A stretch of DNA of 64,000 nucleotides from Streptomyces sp. SM11 (GCF_002910905.1 NZ_NEUE01000143.1:1-64000), one strand, 5' to 3'. Positions 35,463 through 44,961 are shown, counted from the stretch's first letter. Notes: generated by a model not told the origin, from the sequence alone. Numbers and translations: made by a program.

Positions 35463-36074
35463 ATGACCGCCGAGGCACTGCCCGAATCGCTGCACCGCCA
35501 GCCGGACGGCCCGAAGTGGCCGGTCCCGCCGACGGACGGCTACACCGTGGACGACTTCTTCACGCTTGACCTCCCGCCGCACACAGAGCTGATCGACGGG
35601 AGCCTGGTTTTCGTGAGTCCGCAGCGAGACTTCCACACGCTGGCGATGTACCTGCTGGAGCAGGGACTGCGGCAGCACGTTCCGAGCGACCTGCGCGTGC
35701 GTCGCGAGATGGCGATCGTGCTGAGCAAGAGAAACGCCCCGGAGCCCGACGTCGTCGTGGTCAAAGCAGAAGCGATCAAGGGCCGCCGCCAGACCCGCTA
35801 CCAGGCCGCCGACGTCCTGCTCGCCGTCGAGGTCGTCTCGCCCGACTCCGAGGACCGCGACCGCGACACGAAGCCCCACAAGTACGCGGCGGCGGGCATC
35901 AAGCACTTCTGGCTGGTGGAGATGGCGGGCGAGAACGACCGCCCCATGGTCATCACCTACGAGCTGGACCCGGTCAACAAGACGTACGTCTCCACCGGCG
36001 TCCACCACGACCGGCTCAAGCTCTCCGCCCCGTACGACATCGACATCGACCTGACCTCGATCGACGAGCTGTAG
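35463..36074 (+). CDS. Uma2-family (PD-(D/E)XK-like) protein, second copy
   Basis: 203 aa. Family features: DGYTVDDFFTLDLPPHTELIDGSLVFVSPQ, APEPDVVVVKAEAI, VLLAVEVVSPDSEDRDRDTKPHKYAAAGIKHFWLVEM, with the PD, E-V-x-S and K positions of the putative nuclease core. Only distantly like the first Uma2 gene at 24.5 kb. ATG 35463 has GGGAGGA upstream. Activity and biological role unknown. Confidence 0.87.
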   Translation: MTAEALPESLHRQPDGPKWPVPPTDGYTVDDFFTLDLPPHTELIDGSLVFVSPQRDFHTLAMYLLEQGLRQHVPSDLRVRREMAIVLSKRNAPEPDVVVVKAEAIKGRRQTRYQAADVLLAVEVVSPDSEDRDRDTKPHKYAAAGIKHFWLVEMAGENDRPMVITYELDPVNKTYVSTGVHHDRLKLSAPYDIDIDLTSIDEL

Positions 36075-36134
36075 GGCAACCGAACTCCCCGGTCACCGGA
36101 TACCGGACCCCGAGTCCTCGTTACAGTGAAGAAC

Positions 36135-37433
36135 ATGAGTTCCCCTCTCCGGTTCGACCGTGCGCACACCGATGACCTGATGTCCTTCCTGGCGGCCAGC
36201 CCGTCCCCGTACCACGCCGTGGCGAACGCCGCCGCGCTGCTGGAGGAGGCCGGCTTCCGGCAGGTCGAGGAGACCGCCGCCTGGGACGCGTCGGCCGGTG
36301 GGAAGTACGTGCTGCGCGGCGGGGCGATCGTCGCCTGGTACGTGCCGGAGGGCGCGGCTGCGCACACCCCGTTCCGGATCGCCGGGGCGCACACCGACTC
36401 CCCCAACCTCCGGGTGAAGCCGCTGCCCGACTCCGGGGCGCACGGCTGGCGCCAGATCGCCGTCGAGGTCTACGGCGGCACCCTGCTGAACACCTGGCTC
36501 GACCGGGACCTGGGCCTGGCCGGGCGGATCTCGCTGCGGGACGGCACCCACCGGCTGGTCAACATCGACCGGGCGCTGCTGCGGGTGCCACAGCTGGCGG
36601 TGCACCTGGACCGGTCCGCCAACGCCGAGGGGCTCAAGCTCGACCGGCAGAAGCACATGCAGCCGATCTGGGGCCTCGGCGATGTGGAGGAGGGCGACCT
36701 GATCCGCTTCGTCGCCGAGGAGGCGGGCGTCGACGCGGAGGACGTCACCGGCTGGGACCTGATGCCGCACGCCATCGAGCCGCCCTCCTACCTGGGCCGG
36801 GACCGTGAGCTGGTGGCCGGGCCCCGGATGGACAACCTCCTCTCGGTGCACGCCGCGACCGCCGCCCTGGCCGCCGTCTCCGGACAGCCCGACGCCGACA
36901 TCCCGTACATCCCGGTGCTCGCGGCCTTCGACCACGAGGAGAACGGCTCGCAGTCCGACACCGGGGCCGACGGGCCGCTGCTCGGATCGGTGCTGGAGCG
37001 CTCGGTGTTCGCGCGCGGCGGCACGTACGAGGACCGCGCCCGCGCCTTCGCCGGCACGGTCTGTCTCTCCTCCGACACCGGCCACGCCGTGCACCCCAAC
37101 TACGCGGAGCGGCACGACCCGACGCACCACCCGGTCGCCAACGGCGGGCCGATCCTCAAGGTCAACGTCAACATGCGGTACGCCACCGACGGCAGCGGCC
37201 GTGCCGTGTTCGCCGCGGCCTGCGAGAAGGCGGGCGTGCCGTGGCAGAGCTTCGTGTCCAACAACGCGATGCCCTGCGGCACCACGATCGGACCGATCAC
37301 CGCGGCCCGGCACGGCATCCAGACCGTGGACATCGGCGTGGCGATCCTCTCCATGCACAGCGCGCGTGAGCTGTGCGGCGCCGACGACCCGTACCTGCTG
37401 GCGAACGCGCTCGCCTCGTTCCTCGCGGGCTGA
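36135..37433 (+). CDS. M18 family aminopeptidase (aspartyl aminopeptidase-like)
   Basis: 432 aa metallopeptidase. Typical M18 pieces: FLAASPSPYHAVANAAALLEEAGF, the metal-binding IAGAHTDSPNLRVKP, FDHEENGSQSDTGADGPLL and the C-terminal STD/H region LSSDTGHAVHPNYAERHDPTHHPVANGGPILKVN, plus MPCGTTIGPITAARHGIQTVDIGVAILSMHS. Family members remove N-terminal acidic or neutral residues with two zinc ions. ATG 36135 is chosen; a GTG at 36126 would add three residues and neither has a clear ribosome site. Confidence 0.93.
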   Translation: MSSPLRFDRAHTDDLMSFLAASPSPYHAVANAAALLEEAGFRQVEETAAWDASAGGKYVLRGGAIVAWYVPEGAAAHTPFRIAGAHTDSPNLRVKPLPDSGAHGWRQIAVEVYGGTLLNTWLDRDLGLAGRISLRDGTHRLVNIDRALLRVPQLAVHLDRSANAEGLKLDRQKHMQPIWGLGDVEEGDLIRFVAEEAGVDAEDVTGWDLMPHAIEPPSYLGRDRELVAGPRMDNLLSVHAATAALAAVSGQPDADIPYIPVLAAFDHEENGSQSDTGADGPLLGSVLERSVFARGGTYEDRARAFAGTVCLSSDTGHAVHPNYAERHDPTHHPVANGGPILKVNVNMRYATDGSGRAVFAAACEKAGVPWQSFVSNNAMPCGTTIGPITAARHGIQTVDIGVAILSMHSARELCGADDPYLLANALASFLAG

Positions 37434-37533
37434 CCCGCCGCCCAACCGCCCCCTCGCACATGGTTGTTGCCGGGGCGGGTACGCGCCCCGTACACCGGCC
37501 CGGATTCACCGGGCGGTCGAGGAGGCGGAATTC

Positions 37534-37752
37534 ATGGGACTCGGAGGATGCATTCTCCTGATCGGTGGGGGCGCGATCCTGGCGTTCGCCACGGACTGGA
37601 AGATGGACACCGTCAACGTCGACCTGGTCGGCTGGATCATGATGCTCGTCGGCCTCATCGGGGTCTTCGTCTACATGAGCGTCGCGCGGCGCCGCCGTAT
37701 GGTCGTGCCGTCCACCACCGTCGTCCAGGACGAAGAGCAGCGCTACCGCTGA
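37534..37752 (+). CDS. DUF6458-type small membrane protein
   Basis: 72 aa with two helices (CILLIGGGAILAFATDWKM and VGWIMMLVGLIGVFVYMSVA) and a basic, polar tail ending in QDEEQRYR. This matches the short actinobacterial DUF6458 family. Function unknown. ATG 37534 follows GAGGAGGCGG. Confidence 0.85.
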   Translation: MGLGGCILLIGGGAILAFATDWKMDTVNVDLVGWIMMLVGLIGVFVYMSVARRRRMVVPSTTVVQDEEQRYR

Positions 37753-37912
37753 CGCCCCGCGCGACTCCTCGCGCGACGCCCGGTCGGCGTGGACGGCCGA
37801 AAGCCGTCACCGGACCGTTCGGCTCTGCGTCGGACCCGCGGAATCCCCGATATTCTGGGGCAGATCCCGCGCCCCCGCCGTGGGCGCGTCCCGCCCGGAA
37901 GGGGAGCCGCTC

Positions 37913-40798
37913 GTGGAGTTCCGGCTGCTCGGCACGGTCTCCGTCGAAACGCTCACCGGGCCCCTGCCGCTGGGGCCCGCCAAACGGCGCAGTCTGCTCG
38001 CCGCTCTGCTGCTGTCCGCCAACACGCCCGTCTCCGTGGGGCGGTTGACGGACTGCCTGTGGGACGACGAACCGCCCTCACAGGCCCGTGGCGTCATCCA
38101 GGGACACGTCTCCCGGCTGCGCGCCCTGCTGGCGGGCGCGGACGCGGAGGCGTACGGAGTGGAGCTGGCCACTCTCGGCGACGCGTACGTGCTGCGGGCC
38201 CCGGAGACGCTGCTGGACACGCAGCGGTTCGAGGAACTGCTGATGCTGGCGCGGCAGCAACGCGGTCCCGCCGACGCCGTGCTGATGCTCAAGGAAGCCC
38301 TGTCCTTGTGGCAGGGCCCCGCCCTCAGCGGGGCGTTCGCCGGTCCGCCGCTCCGGGTGGCCGCGCACTCCCTGGAGGAATCGCGGCTGGCGACGGTCGA
38401 GCACCTGTCCCGCGCGTACGGGGCGCTCGGTGAGCACCACCGGGCCGCCGCCCTGCTGACGGCGGAGACGGCGGCGCATCCGCTGCGCGAGTCGCTGGCC
38501 GCGGAACTGATGCTGGCGCTGTTCCGGGCGGGGCGCCAGTCGGAGGCCCTGGACCGTTTCCACCGTACGAGGCGGCTCCTCGCCGACGAGCTGGGCATCG
38601 ACCCGGGGCACGAGCTCGCCGACGCCTACGCGCTGATCCTGCGCGGCGCCCCGGGGCCCACGAGCACCGCCCCGCCGGAGGCCGCCGGGCCCTCCCCTGA
38701 CACCGTCCCGCCCGGTGCCGGGGCCCCGTCCGGTCCTGGGGACTCGTCCCGTGACGCCGGTGACTTGTGCCGTGACGCCGGGTACCTGCCCCATGGTGCC
38801 GGGAGCGGTGCGGGAACGGACTCGCCCGCACCGCCGCCTTCACCTTTCCCGGCCATGCCCCCGTCACCGGCCGGCGATCCGCACCTCGTCGACCTGCTGC
38901 CCCGCGTCCCTCGCGGCTTCCACGGGCGCGCCGCCGAACTGGCCGCGCTCAGCCGGTCGGCGGCGGGCGAGGCGCCCGTCTTTCTGGTGACCGGTCCTGC
39001 CGGGGTCGGCAAGACAGCGCTGGCCCTCCAGTGGGCGCACCGCAACCCCGCGCTCTTCCCGGACGGGCGGCTCTTCGCCGATCTGCGCGGGTTCAGCGCG
39101 GCCGGGGAACCCGCGCTCATCGACGTGCTACGGGAGTTCCTGCTCGCGCTCGGCGTCTCCCCGCGCCGCGTTCCGGAGTCCGTACCGGCCGCCGCCGCGC
39201 TGTTCCGCTCGCTGACCGCCCGGCGCAGGCTGCTGGTGGTCCTGGACAACGCCCGCGATTCCGCCACCGTCAGAACGCTGCTGCCGGGCGGTTCCGACTG
39301 CGTCACGCTGGTCACCAGCCGCCACCGGCTGGAGGGGCTCATCGCCTCGGACGCCGCCCGGCCGGTCCCGCTCGACACCCTGGAGACCGACGACGGCACG
39401 GCGCTGCTCGCCGGAGTGCTGGGGGAGGAGCGGGTCCTCGCCGAACCGGTGGCGGCCCGCCGGCTCTCCGAGCTGTGCGGCGGCCTGCCCCTCGCCCTGC
39501 GCGTCACCGCGGCCCGGCTGGCGGGACGGCCTCGCTGGACGCTGGCCGCGCTGGCCGGCGAGCTGGCCGACGAGCGCGGCCGGCTGGCGTACCTCGACGT
39601 GGACGACACCGGGGTCGCCGCCGCGCTGCGGCTCACCGTCCAGCATCTGCCGTCCGGGGCCGTCCACCAGCTCGCGCGGCTCGGCCACCATCCGGGCGGC
39701 CACTACGACCCGTACGCGGCGGCCGCGCTCGCGGGGACGGATCCGGTCACCGCCAGGGCGGCGCTGGAGCGGCTGACCGCCGCCCACCTCGTCACCGAGA
39801 CCGCCCCCGGGCGCTGGGTCCTGCACGACCTGGTCCGTCTCTACGCCCGGAGCCTGGACCCGGCGTCCGCGCGCGAGGCCCTGGTCGGCGTGCTCGACCA
39901 CTCCATCGCCACCGCCCTGGCCGCCGCCGACACGGCGGAGCCCGGCGGCGAACCCTGTTTCGTGCTCCCGGCGGACTACCGCCGGCCCAGTGCCGTACAG
40001 GACTTCGCCGACCGTGCGGAGGCGATGCGCTGGCTGGCCACCGAGCGCGAGAACCTGGCGCTGACCGCCCTCGCGGCCCGGAAGGCCGGCTTCGACGACC
40101 GGGCCTGGCGGATCATTCTGCTCCAGTGGCCGCAGATCGTGTGGCGGGCGCGGGACAGCTGGTCCCCGCTGCTGGAACTGGCCCTCGAGTCGGCTCGCAC
40201 CGAGAAGGACGCGTACGCCGAGTCGAGGGTGCTCACACTGCTGGGCTGGGTGCTGACGGAGGAGGGCCGCGCCTCCGAGGCCGCAGCCCTGCTGGAGCGC
40301 TCGCCCGGGCTCGCCCGGGAGGCCGGCGACCCGCTCGGCGAGGCGACCGCGCTGATCAACCTGGCCGTCGTCCAGGCCGAACTGGGCGCGCTCCCCACCG
40401 CACTGGAGAACTGCGCTCGCGCGGTCGTACTGGCCCGCCGGGAGGGGGACCGGCACACGGAGATGCTCACGCTCCAGCACCTCGCCCGGATGCACCTCAC
40501 CGCGCACTGCCCCGAGGAAGCCCTCGCCTGTGCCCGGGCCGCGCTCGATCTGGGACCCGAGCACGAGGAGGCGGCGCGCCGCTCCCTGCTGCTGGCCGTC
40601 TGCGGCGAGGCACAACTGGCCCTGGGCGACGAGGAGGACGGCGTACGGCTGCTGGACCGGGCCGCGCGGGAGGCGGAACGGGCCGGCTACGACGAGGGAG
40701 CCGTACGGGCCCTGGAGGCACTGCTGCGGGTGTCCGCGCGGACGGAGTTCCGGCGGCGGCACGACCAGGCGCTGCGACGGCTCTCCGACGGGAGCTGA
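37913..40798 (+). CDS. AfsR/SARP-family regulator (BTAD + NB-ARC + TPR)
   Basis: 961 aa. N-terminal OmpR-like winged helix with VEFRLLGTVSVE and LPLGPAKRRSLLAALLLSANTPVSVGRLTDCLW (about 1-95), a bacterial transcriptional activation domain (about 96-245), a Pro/Gly/Asp-rich linker, NB-ARC ATPase with Walker A GPAGVGKTAL (about 361) and LLVVLDNARD, and C-terminal TPR-like helices. This is the AfsR layout: ATP-dependent activators that often tune secondary metabolism. GTG 37913 has GGAAGGGGAG upstream; an in-frame GTG at 37880 is less likely. No biosynthetic cluster is adjacent, so a pleiotropic role is inferred. Confidence 0.9.
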   Translation: MEFRLLGTVSVETLTGPLPLGPAKRRSLLAALLLSANTPVSVGRLTDCLWDDEPPSQARGVIQGHVSRLRALLAGADAEAYGVELATLGDAYVLRAPETLLDTQRFEELLMLARQQRGPADAVLMLKEALSLWQGPALSGAFAGPPLRVAAHSLEESRLATVEHLSRAYGALGEHHRAAALLTAETAAHPLRESLAAELMLALFRAGRQSEALDRFHRTRRLLADELGIDPGHELADAYALILRGAPGPTSTAPPEAAGPSPDTVPPGAGAPSGPGDSSRDAGDLCRDAGYLPHGAGSGAGTDSPAPPPSPFPAMPPSPAGDPHLVDLLPRVPRGFHGRAAELAALSRSAAGEAPVFLVTGPAGVGKTALALQWAHRNPALFPDGRLFADLRGFSAAGEPALIDVLREFLLALGVSPRRVPESVPAAAALFRSLTARRRLLVVLDNARDSATVRTLLPGGSDCVTLVTSRHRLEGLIASDAARPVPLDTLETDDGTALLAGVLGEERVLAEPVAARRLSELCGGLPLALRVTAARLAGRPRWTLAALAGELADERGRLAYLDVDDTGVAAALRLTVQHLPSGAVHQLARLGHHPGGHYDPYAAAALAGTDPVTARAALERLTAAHLVTETAPGRWVLHDLVRLYARSLDPASAREALVGVLDHSIATALAAADTAEPGGEPCFVLPADYRRPSAVQDFADRAEAMRWLATERENLALTALAARKAGFDDRAWRIILLQWPQIVWRARDSWSPLLELALESARTEKDAYAESRVLTLLGWVLTEEGRASEAAALLERSPGLAREAGDPLGEATALINLAVVQAELGALPTALENCARAVVLARREGDRHTEMLTLQHLARMHLTAHCPEEALACARAALDLGPEHEEAARRSLLLAVCGEAQLALGDEEDGVRLLDRAAREAERAGYDEGAVRALEALLRVSARTEFRRRHDQALRRLSDGS

Positions 40799-40964
40799 GC
40801 GGAGCGCACCCCCGGGCGCGGCCCTGCGGGCCCCGGCGTCAGCGGGACGTCAGCGGGACAGCAGCGATACGTGAGCGGCGGCGGGCAGAGTCGTTCCCGT
40901 CAGCCGCTCAGGGGCGAGTGTCTCGACCGGACGCACGCCTCACCGTCACTTCGGGGGAATCTCC

Positions 40965-41681
40965 ATGCGCACCTACCGCAACCGCACCACCGTCCTGGCA
41001 ACCGCGACCACGGCCGCCCTCGCTCTGGCCCTCACCGCCTGCGGTGACGACGGCACCGGCACCCGGTCGGAGGGCCCGGCGACGAGCGCCTCCGCGACCG
41101 TCGCCACGTCGGCCGCCGGGTCCGAGAAGGCCGCCGACGACGCGACGGAGACCGGCACCACGGGATCCACCGGCAGCGGCACCGGCACCACGCAGGCCGC
41201 AGGCACGACCAAGAGCTCCGACAGCTCCGGAAGCGGCGGCACGTCCGCCACGGCCTCCGCCCCCCTCTGCACGGCGAAGGGTCTGCGGGTCACCGCCGAG
41301 CGTCAGGACGGCCCGCCCTACACCCACCTCACGCTGAGCGCGAAGAACACCTCCGGCGCCGGCTGCGAGATGAAGGAGTACCCGCACATCCACTTCCTGG
41401 ACAACGCGCGGGGCATCGTCCCGCCCGTCGCCAAGAGCAGGCCGGAGGTCCCGGTGATCCTGGAGCCCGGTCAGTCCGCCTATGCCGCGGTGCGCATGTC
41501 CGAGGGCGGCCGGAAGGAGAACACCGAGACGGTGAAGGAGTTCACGGTCACGCTGAAGGCCAACGGCGGCGGCATGGCGGTCGTGAAGTCGCCCGCCCCC
41601 GAGGGCCTCTCCGTCAACCCGCAGAAGTGGGCCACGGGTTACTGGACCACCGAGCTGCGCAACGGTGCGGACGACTTCTAG
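40965..41681 (+). CDS. DUF4232 lipoprotein
   Basis: 238 aa. Signal peptide with lipobox LTACGDD (Cys near residue 26), then a Ser/Thr/Gly/Ala spacer to about 95, then a DUF4232 domain: CTAKGLRVTAERQDGPPYTHLTLSAKNTSGAGCEMKEYPHIHFLDN. It is an extracytoplasmic, membrane-anchored protein of unknown function; the family is abundant in actinobacteria. ATG 40965 follows CGGGGGAA. It lies downstream of the AfsR-like regulator on the same strand but 166 bp away. Confidence 0.88.
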   Translation: MRTYRNRTTVLATATTAALALALTACGDDGTGTRSEGPATSASATVATSAAGSEKAADDATETGTTGSTGSGTGTTQAAGTTKSSDSSGSGGTSATASAPLCTAKGLRVTAERQDGPPYTHLTLSAKNTSGAGCEMKEYPHIHFLDNARGIVPPVAKSRPEVPVILEPGQSAYAAVRMSEGGRKENTETVKEFTVTLKANGGGMAVVKSPAPEGLSVNPQKWATGYWTTELRNGADDF

Positions 41682-41724
41682 GCGGCCCGGCAGGAAGGCC
41701 CGGCGGGCCGCCCGTCGGACCGTC

Positions 41725-43542
41725 TCAGCCCTGCTCGTCCATGCCCGCCAGCACCAGCGGCAGCCGGGACGTTCCCGTCGCGGTCACGCGGACGGGGACG
41801 CCCCAGTCCTGTTGGTGCACATGGCAGGCCGGGTACTCGTTGGCCGGGTCGTCGTCGCAGGACGCCGCCATCGCGGAGACGTGCAGGACGCCCTCGGTGA
41901 CCCCGTCCGCGAGGACCAGGTCGCGCCCGAGGTCCGTCCCCGCGCCGGAGCCGTCCGCCAGCAGCTCGGGCGGGGTGGCGGAGACCAGCAGCCGGGTCGA
42001 CGGGCCGTAACGGGTGTCCAGCTTCTGCCCGGCGGGCGCCTGGAAGACGATGTCGAGGCGGAGGGTGCCCGGGGCGATCTCGGTGGCGGCCCGCTGGGTG
42101 CGGTGCGCCTGGTCGGCCACCCGGACCGCCTCGTCGGGCAGCCGGAGCCGGGTCAGCCGGTGGCGGGCCGACTCGACGACGACCAGATCGCCGTCGACCA
42201 GCACCGCGTCGCTGGGCTCGCGGACATCGGTGGCCAGGGTGGTGACCTCGCCGGAGGCCGGGTCGAACCGGCGCAGGGCGTGGTTGTACGTGTCGCTGAT
42301 CGCGACGGACCCGTCGGGCAGCGCGGTCACGCCGAGCGGATGCTGGAGGAGCGCCCGGTCGGCGGCCCCGTCGCGGTGACCGAAGTCGAAGAGGCCGGTG
42401 CCGACGGCGGTGTGCACCTGCTCGTCGTGGTCGACCCAGCGCAGCGCGGAGGTCTCGGAGTCGGCGACCCAGAGCCGCTCCCCGTCGGCGGAGACCGCGA
42501 GCCCGGACGGCTGGGCGAACCAGGCCTCGGCGGCCGGCCCGTCGACCAGACCCTCGTTGGTGGTCCCGGCGGCCACGCGTACGGTCGCGCTCTCCGGGTC
42601 GTACGTCCACAGCTGGTGCACGCCCGCCATGGCGATCCACAGCCGGCCGCCGAACCAGGCGATGTCCCACGGCGAGGAGAGGTCCACCTCGCGCGCCGGA
42701 CCGCTGGTCGGCGCCCCCTGCCACCACTGGCGGCCGGTCCCGGCGAGGGTGCTGGTCGCCCCAGTCGTGAGGTCCAGGGCGCGGATGGCGTGGTTGACGG
42801 TGTCCGCGACGGCGACCCGGCCGTCCGGGAGCACGGTGAGCCCCTGCGGTTCGCTGAACCGGGCCTCGTCCGGACCGCCGTCGTTCAGGCCGCGCTCGCC
42901 CGTGCCGAAGTGGCGTCGTACGGTCTCGCCGTCGGCGTCCAGCTCGACGAGTCGGTGGCGGGTGGTGTCGGAGACCAGGAAGCCGCCGTCCGGCAGGAGC
43001 AGCGCCTTGCCCGGGAAACGCAGATGCGTGGCGACGGGCTCGGGCGCGACGTAGGGGCCGTCACCGCGGCGGAGCGTGCCCTTGGCGGCGTGCTCGGCCT
43101 CCAGCTCCTCGACGAGCTTCTCGATGGCGTGCGCATGGCCCTCGCCCGCGTGCTGGGCGACGACATAGCCCTCGGGGTCGATCACGACGAGCGTCGGCCA
43201 GGCACGTACGGCGTACTGCTTCCAGGTGGCCAGCTCGGGGTCGTCGAGCACGGGGTGGTGGACCTCGTAGCGTTCGACGGCGTCGACGACGGCCTGGTGC
43301 TCGGCCTCGTGGACGAACTTCGGCGAGTGGACACCGATGATCACCACGGTGTCGCGGTGCTTCTCCTCCAGCTCGCGCAGCTCGTCCAGGACATGCAGAC
43401 AGTTCACACAGCAGAACGTCCAAAAATCGAGGATGACGATGCGTCCTCGCAGGTCAGCGAGGGTGTACTGGTGGTCGCCTGTATTGAGCCAGCCGCCCTT
43501 GCCGATGAGTTCGGAGGCGCGGACGCGTGCACGTGTTGCCAT
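41725..43542 (-). CDS. NHL-repeat protein with N-terminal thioredoxin-like domain
   Basis: 605 aa. The thioredoxin-like domain (1-150) carries WTFCCVNC with a CxxC at C45/C48, as in TlpA/ResA-type or NHLRC2-like proteins. From about 170 a beta-propeller of NHL repeats follows (GLTVLPDGRVAVADTVNHAIRALDL, GLAVSADGERLWVADSETSALRW, GVTALPDGSVAISDTYNHALRRFDP). There is no signal peptide, so it is probably cytoplasmic. The combination resembles eukaryotic NHLRC2, whose role is also unclear. ATG 43542 is preceded by TGGTGGC. Divergent from the LURP-one gene (64 bp apart). Confidence 0.9.
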   Translation of the reverse strand: MATRARVRASELIGKGGWLNTGDHQYTLADLRGRIVILDFWTFCCVNCLHVLDELRELEEKHRDTVVIIGVHSPKFVHEAEHQAVVDAVERYEVHHPVLDDPELATWKQYAVRAWPTLVVIDPEGYVVAQHAGEGHAHAIEKLVEELEAEHAAKGTLRRGDGPYVAPEPVATHLRFPGKALLLPDGGFLVSDTTRHRLVELDADGETVRRHFGTGERGLNDGGPDEARFSEPQGLTVLPDGRVAVADTVNHAIRALDLTTGATSTLAGTGRQWWQGAPTSGPAREVDLSSPWDIAWFGGRLWIAMAGVHQLWTYDPESATVRVAAGTTNEGLVDGPAAEAWFAQPSGLAVSADGERLWVADSETSALRWVDHDEQVHTAVGTGLFDFGHRDGAADRALLQHPLGVTALPDGSVAISDTYNHALRRFDPASGEVTTLATDVREPSDAVLVDGDLVVVESARHRLTRLRLPDEAVRVADQAHRTQRAATEIAPGTLRLDIVFQAPAGQKLDTRYGPSTRLLVSATPPELLADGSGAGTDLGRDLVLADGVTEGVLHVSAMAASCDDDPANEYPACHVHQQDWGVPVRVTATGTSRLPLVLAGMDEQG

Positions 43543-43606
43543 GCCACCAGTCAACACCGGGACCGCCTGCACGCATTCCGCCGGGCCCCGGGGGAACCTG
43601 TGACCC

Positions 43607-44089
43607 ATGAGACTTCTCGTACGTGAGCGGCTGTTCGCCATCGGCGACGACTACTGGATCGAGGACGACGGGGGCCGCAAGGTCTTCCTGGTCGACGGCA
43701 AGGCGATGCGGCTGCGTGACACCTTCGAGCTGAAGGACGCCGACGGCCGGGTCCTGGTCGAGCTGCGGCAGAAGCTGATCAGCCTGCGCGGCACGATGCT
43801 CATCGAACGGGGCGGCGAGGAGCTGGCCACGGTCAAGCGCAAGCGGCTGTCACTGCTCCGCAACCACTACCGGGTCACGCTGGTGGACGGTACGGAGCTG
43901 GACGTCAGCGGCAAGATCCTGGACCGCGAGTTCGCCATCGAGTACGACGGCGAACTACTGGCCCAGATCTCGCGCCGCTGGCTGACCATCCGGGACACGT
44001 ACGGCATCGACGTCGTCCGGGACGACGCCGACACCGCGCTGCTCATCGCGGTGGCGACGTGCGTCATCGTGCTGGCGGACAAGGAGTAA
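43607..44089 (+). CDS. LURP-one-related (tubby-like fold) protein
   Basis: 160 aa, an almost complete LURP-one/DUF567 domain: MRLLVRERLFAIGDDYWIEDDGGRKVFLVDGKAM, FELKDADGRVLVELRQKLISLRGTMLI, YRVTLVDGTELDVSGKILDREFAIEYDG. The fold relates to phospholipid scramblases and tubby; bacterial function unknown. ATG 43607 has GGGGGAA upstream. A parS palindrome follows 27 bp after its stop. Confidence 0.9.
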   Translation: MRLLVRERLFAIGDDYWIEDDGGRKVFLVDGKAMRLRDTFELKDADGRVLVELRQKLISLRGTMLIERGGEELATVKRKRLSLLRNHYRVTLVDGTELDVSGKILDREFAIEYDGELLAQISRRWLTIRDTYGIDVVRDDADTALLIAVATCVIVLADKE

Positions 44090-44116
44090 GGGAAACTGAG
44101 CAGACGCCCACGCGCG

Positions 44117-44150
44117 GGAGTTCGCTGTTTCACGTGAAACAGCGAACTCC
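44117..44150. promoter_or_regulatory. parS: parS site within a perfect 34-bp palindrome
   Basis: The core GTTTCACGTGAAAC (44127-44140) is extended by ten symmetric bases on each side (arms begin GGAGTTCGCT), between the convergent LURP-one and nitrilase-family genes. Confidence 0.9.
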
Positions 44151-44160
44151 GAGACAGGCT

Positions 44161-44961
44161 TCAGGAGCCGAGGCGCGGCGGCGCGAGCCCCAGGCGGCGG
44201 TCCTTCAGGGCCGGGAACTGCTCCCGGGTCGCGCGCACCTTCGCCGGGTCCAGCTCGACGGTCAGGACCTCCTCGTTCGCGCCCGCCCGGGCCAGCACCT
44301 CGCCCCAGGGGTCCACGACGATGCTGTGCCCGGCCTGCTGGACATCAGCGTGGGTGCCTGCCGTCCCGACCGCGAGGACGTACGCCTGGTTCTCCACGGC
44401 ACGGGCCTGCGCCAGGAGCGTCCAGTGGGAGCGCCGCCGCTCGGGCCAGCCCGCCGCGACGACCAGCATCTCGGCGCCCGCGTCGACGAGCCCCCGGAAC
44501 TGCTCGGGGAAGCGCAGGTCGTAACAGGTGGCGAGGCCCAGCGTGGTGTCCGGCAGGGCGACGGTCACCAGTTCCTCGCCCGCGCCCATCATCACGGCCT
44601 CGCCCTGATCGAAGCCGAAGCGGTGGATCTTGCGGTAGACGGCCGAGCGCTCACCCTCGGGCGAGAGGACCAGGCTGGTGTTGTAGAGCGTGCCGTCGTC
44701 CGCGCGTTCGACGAAGGAGCCGGCATGCAACCAGACTCCGGCCTCGGCCGCCGCCTTCGCCATCACCTCGTACGTGGGGCCCTCCAGCGGCTCGGCCTCC
44801 GCCGCGAACGCCGTGTAGGCGAACGCTCCGACCGGCCAGAGCTCGGGAAGGACCACCAGGTCGGCGCCCCGCTGGGCGACCACCAGGGAAGCCGCTCGCG
44901 CCCTGCGGGCATCGACGGATTCGTCCGGGTCTACTGCGATCTGGATGAGGGAGGCGCGCAC
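44161..44961 (-). CDS. Carbon-nitrogen hydrolase (nitrilase/omega-amidase family)
   Basis: 266 aa. The Glu-Lys-Cys triad is complete: E40 in LVVLPELWP, K111 in VYRKIHRFGFD and C146 in LGLATCYDLRFPEQFR. The sequence is close to the omega-amidase/Nit-type branch that hydrolyses small omega-amides or amidated intermediates. The exact substrate is unknown. The start MRASLIQIAVDP at 44961 is at the proper domain edge. Confidence 0.93.
   Translation of the reverse strand: MRASLIQIAVDPDESVDARRARAASLVVAQRGADLVVLPELWPVGAFAYTAFAAEAEPLEGPTYEVMAKAAAEAGVWLHAGSFVERADDGTLYNTSLVLSPEGERSAVYRKIHRFGFDQGEAVMMGAGEELVTVALPDTTLGLATCYDLRFPEQFRGLVDAGAEMLVVAAGWPERRRSHWTLLAQARAVENQAYVLAVGTAGTHADVQQAGHSIVVDPWGEVLARAGANEEVLTVELDPAKVRATREQFPALKDRRLGLAPPRLGS

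Noticed and set aside
33498-36008. Long open frame antisense to the acyl-CoA dehydrogenase
   Set aside because: It mirrors a well-conserved gene, its translation is Val/Leu/Gly/Asp/Arg monotonous without a fold, and such frames are usual opposite high-G+C genes. The same holds for long frames over phoX, aspS, the kinases and the bkd genes.
42885-43423. Minus-strand alternative frames inside the NHL-thioredoxin gene
   Set aside because: They are out-of-frame shadows of the 605-aa gene, which has CxxC and repeated NHL motifs.
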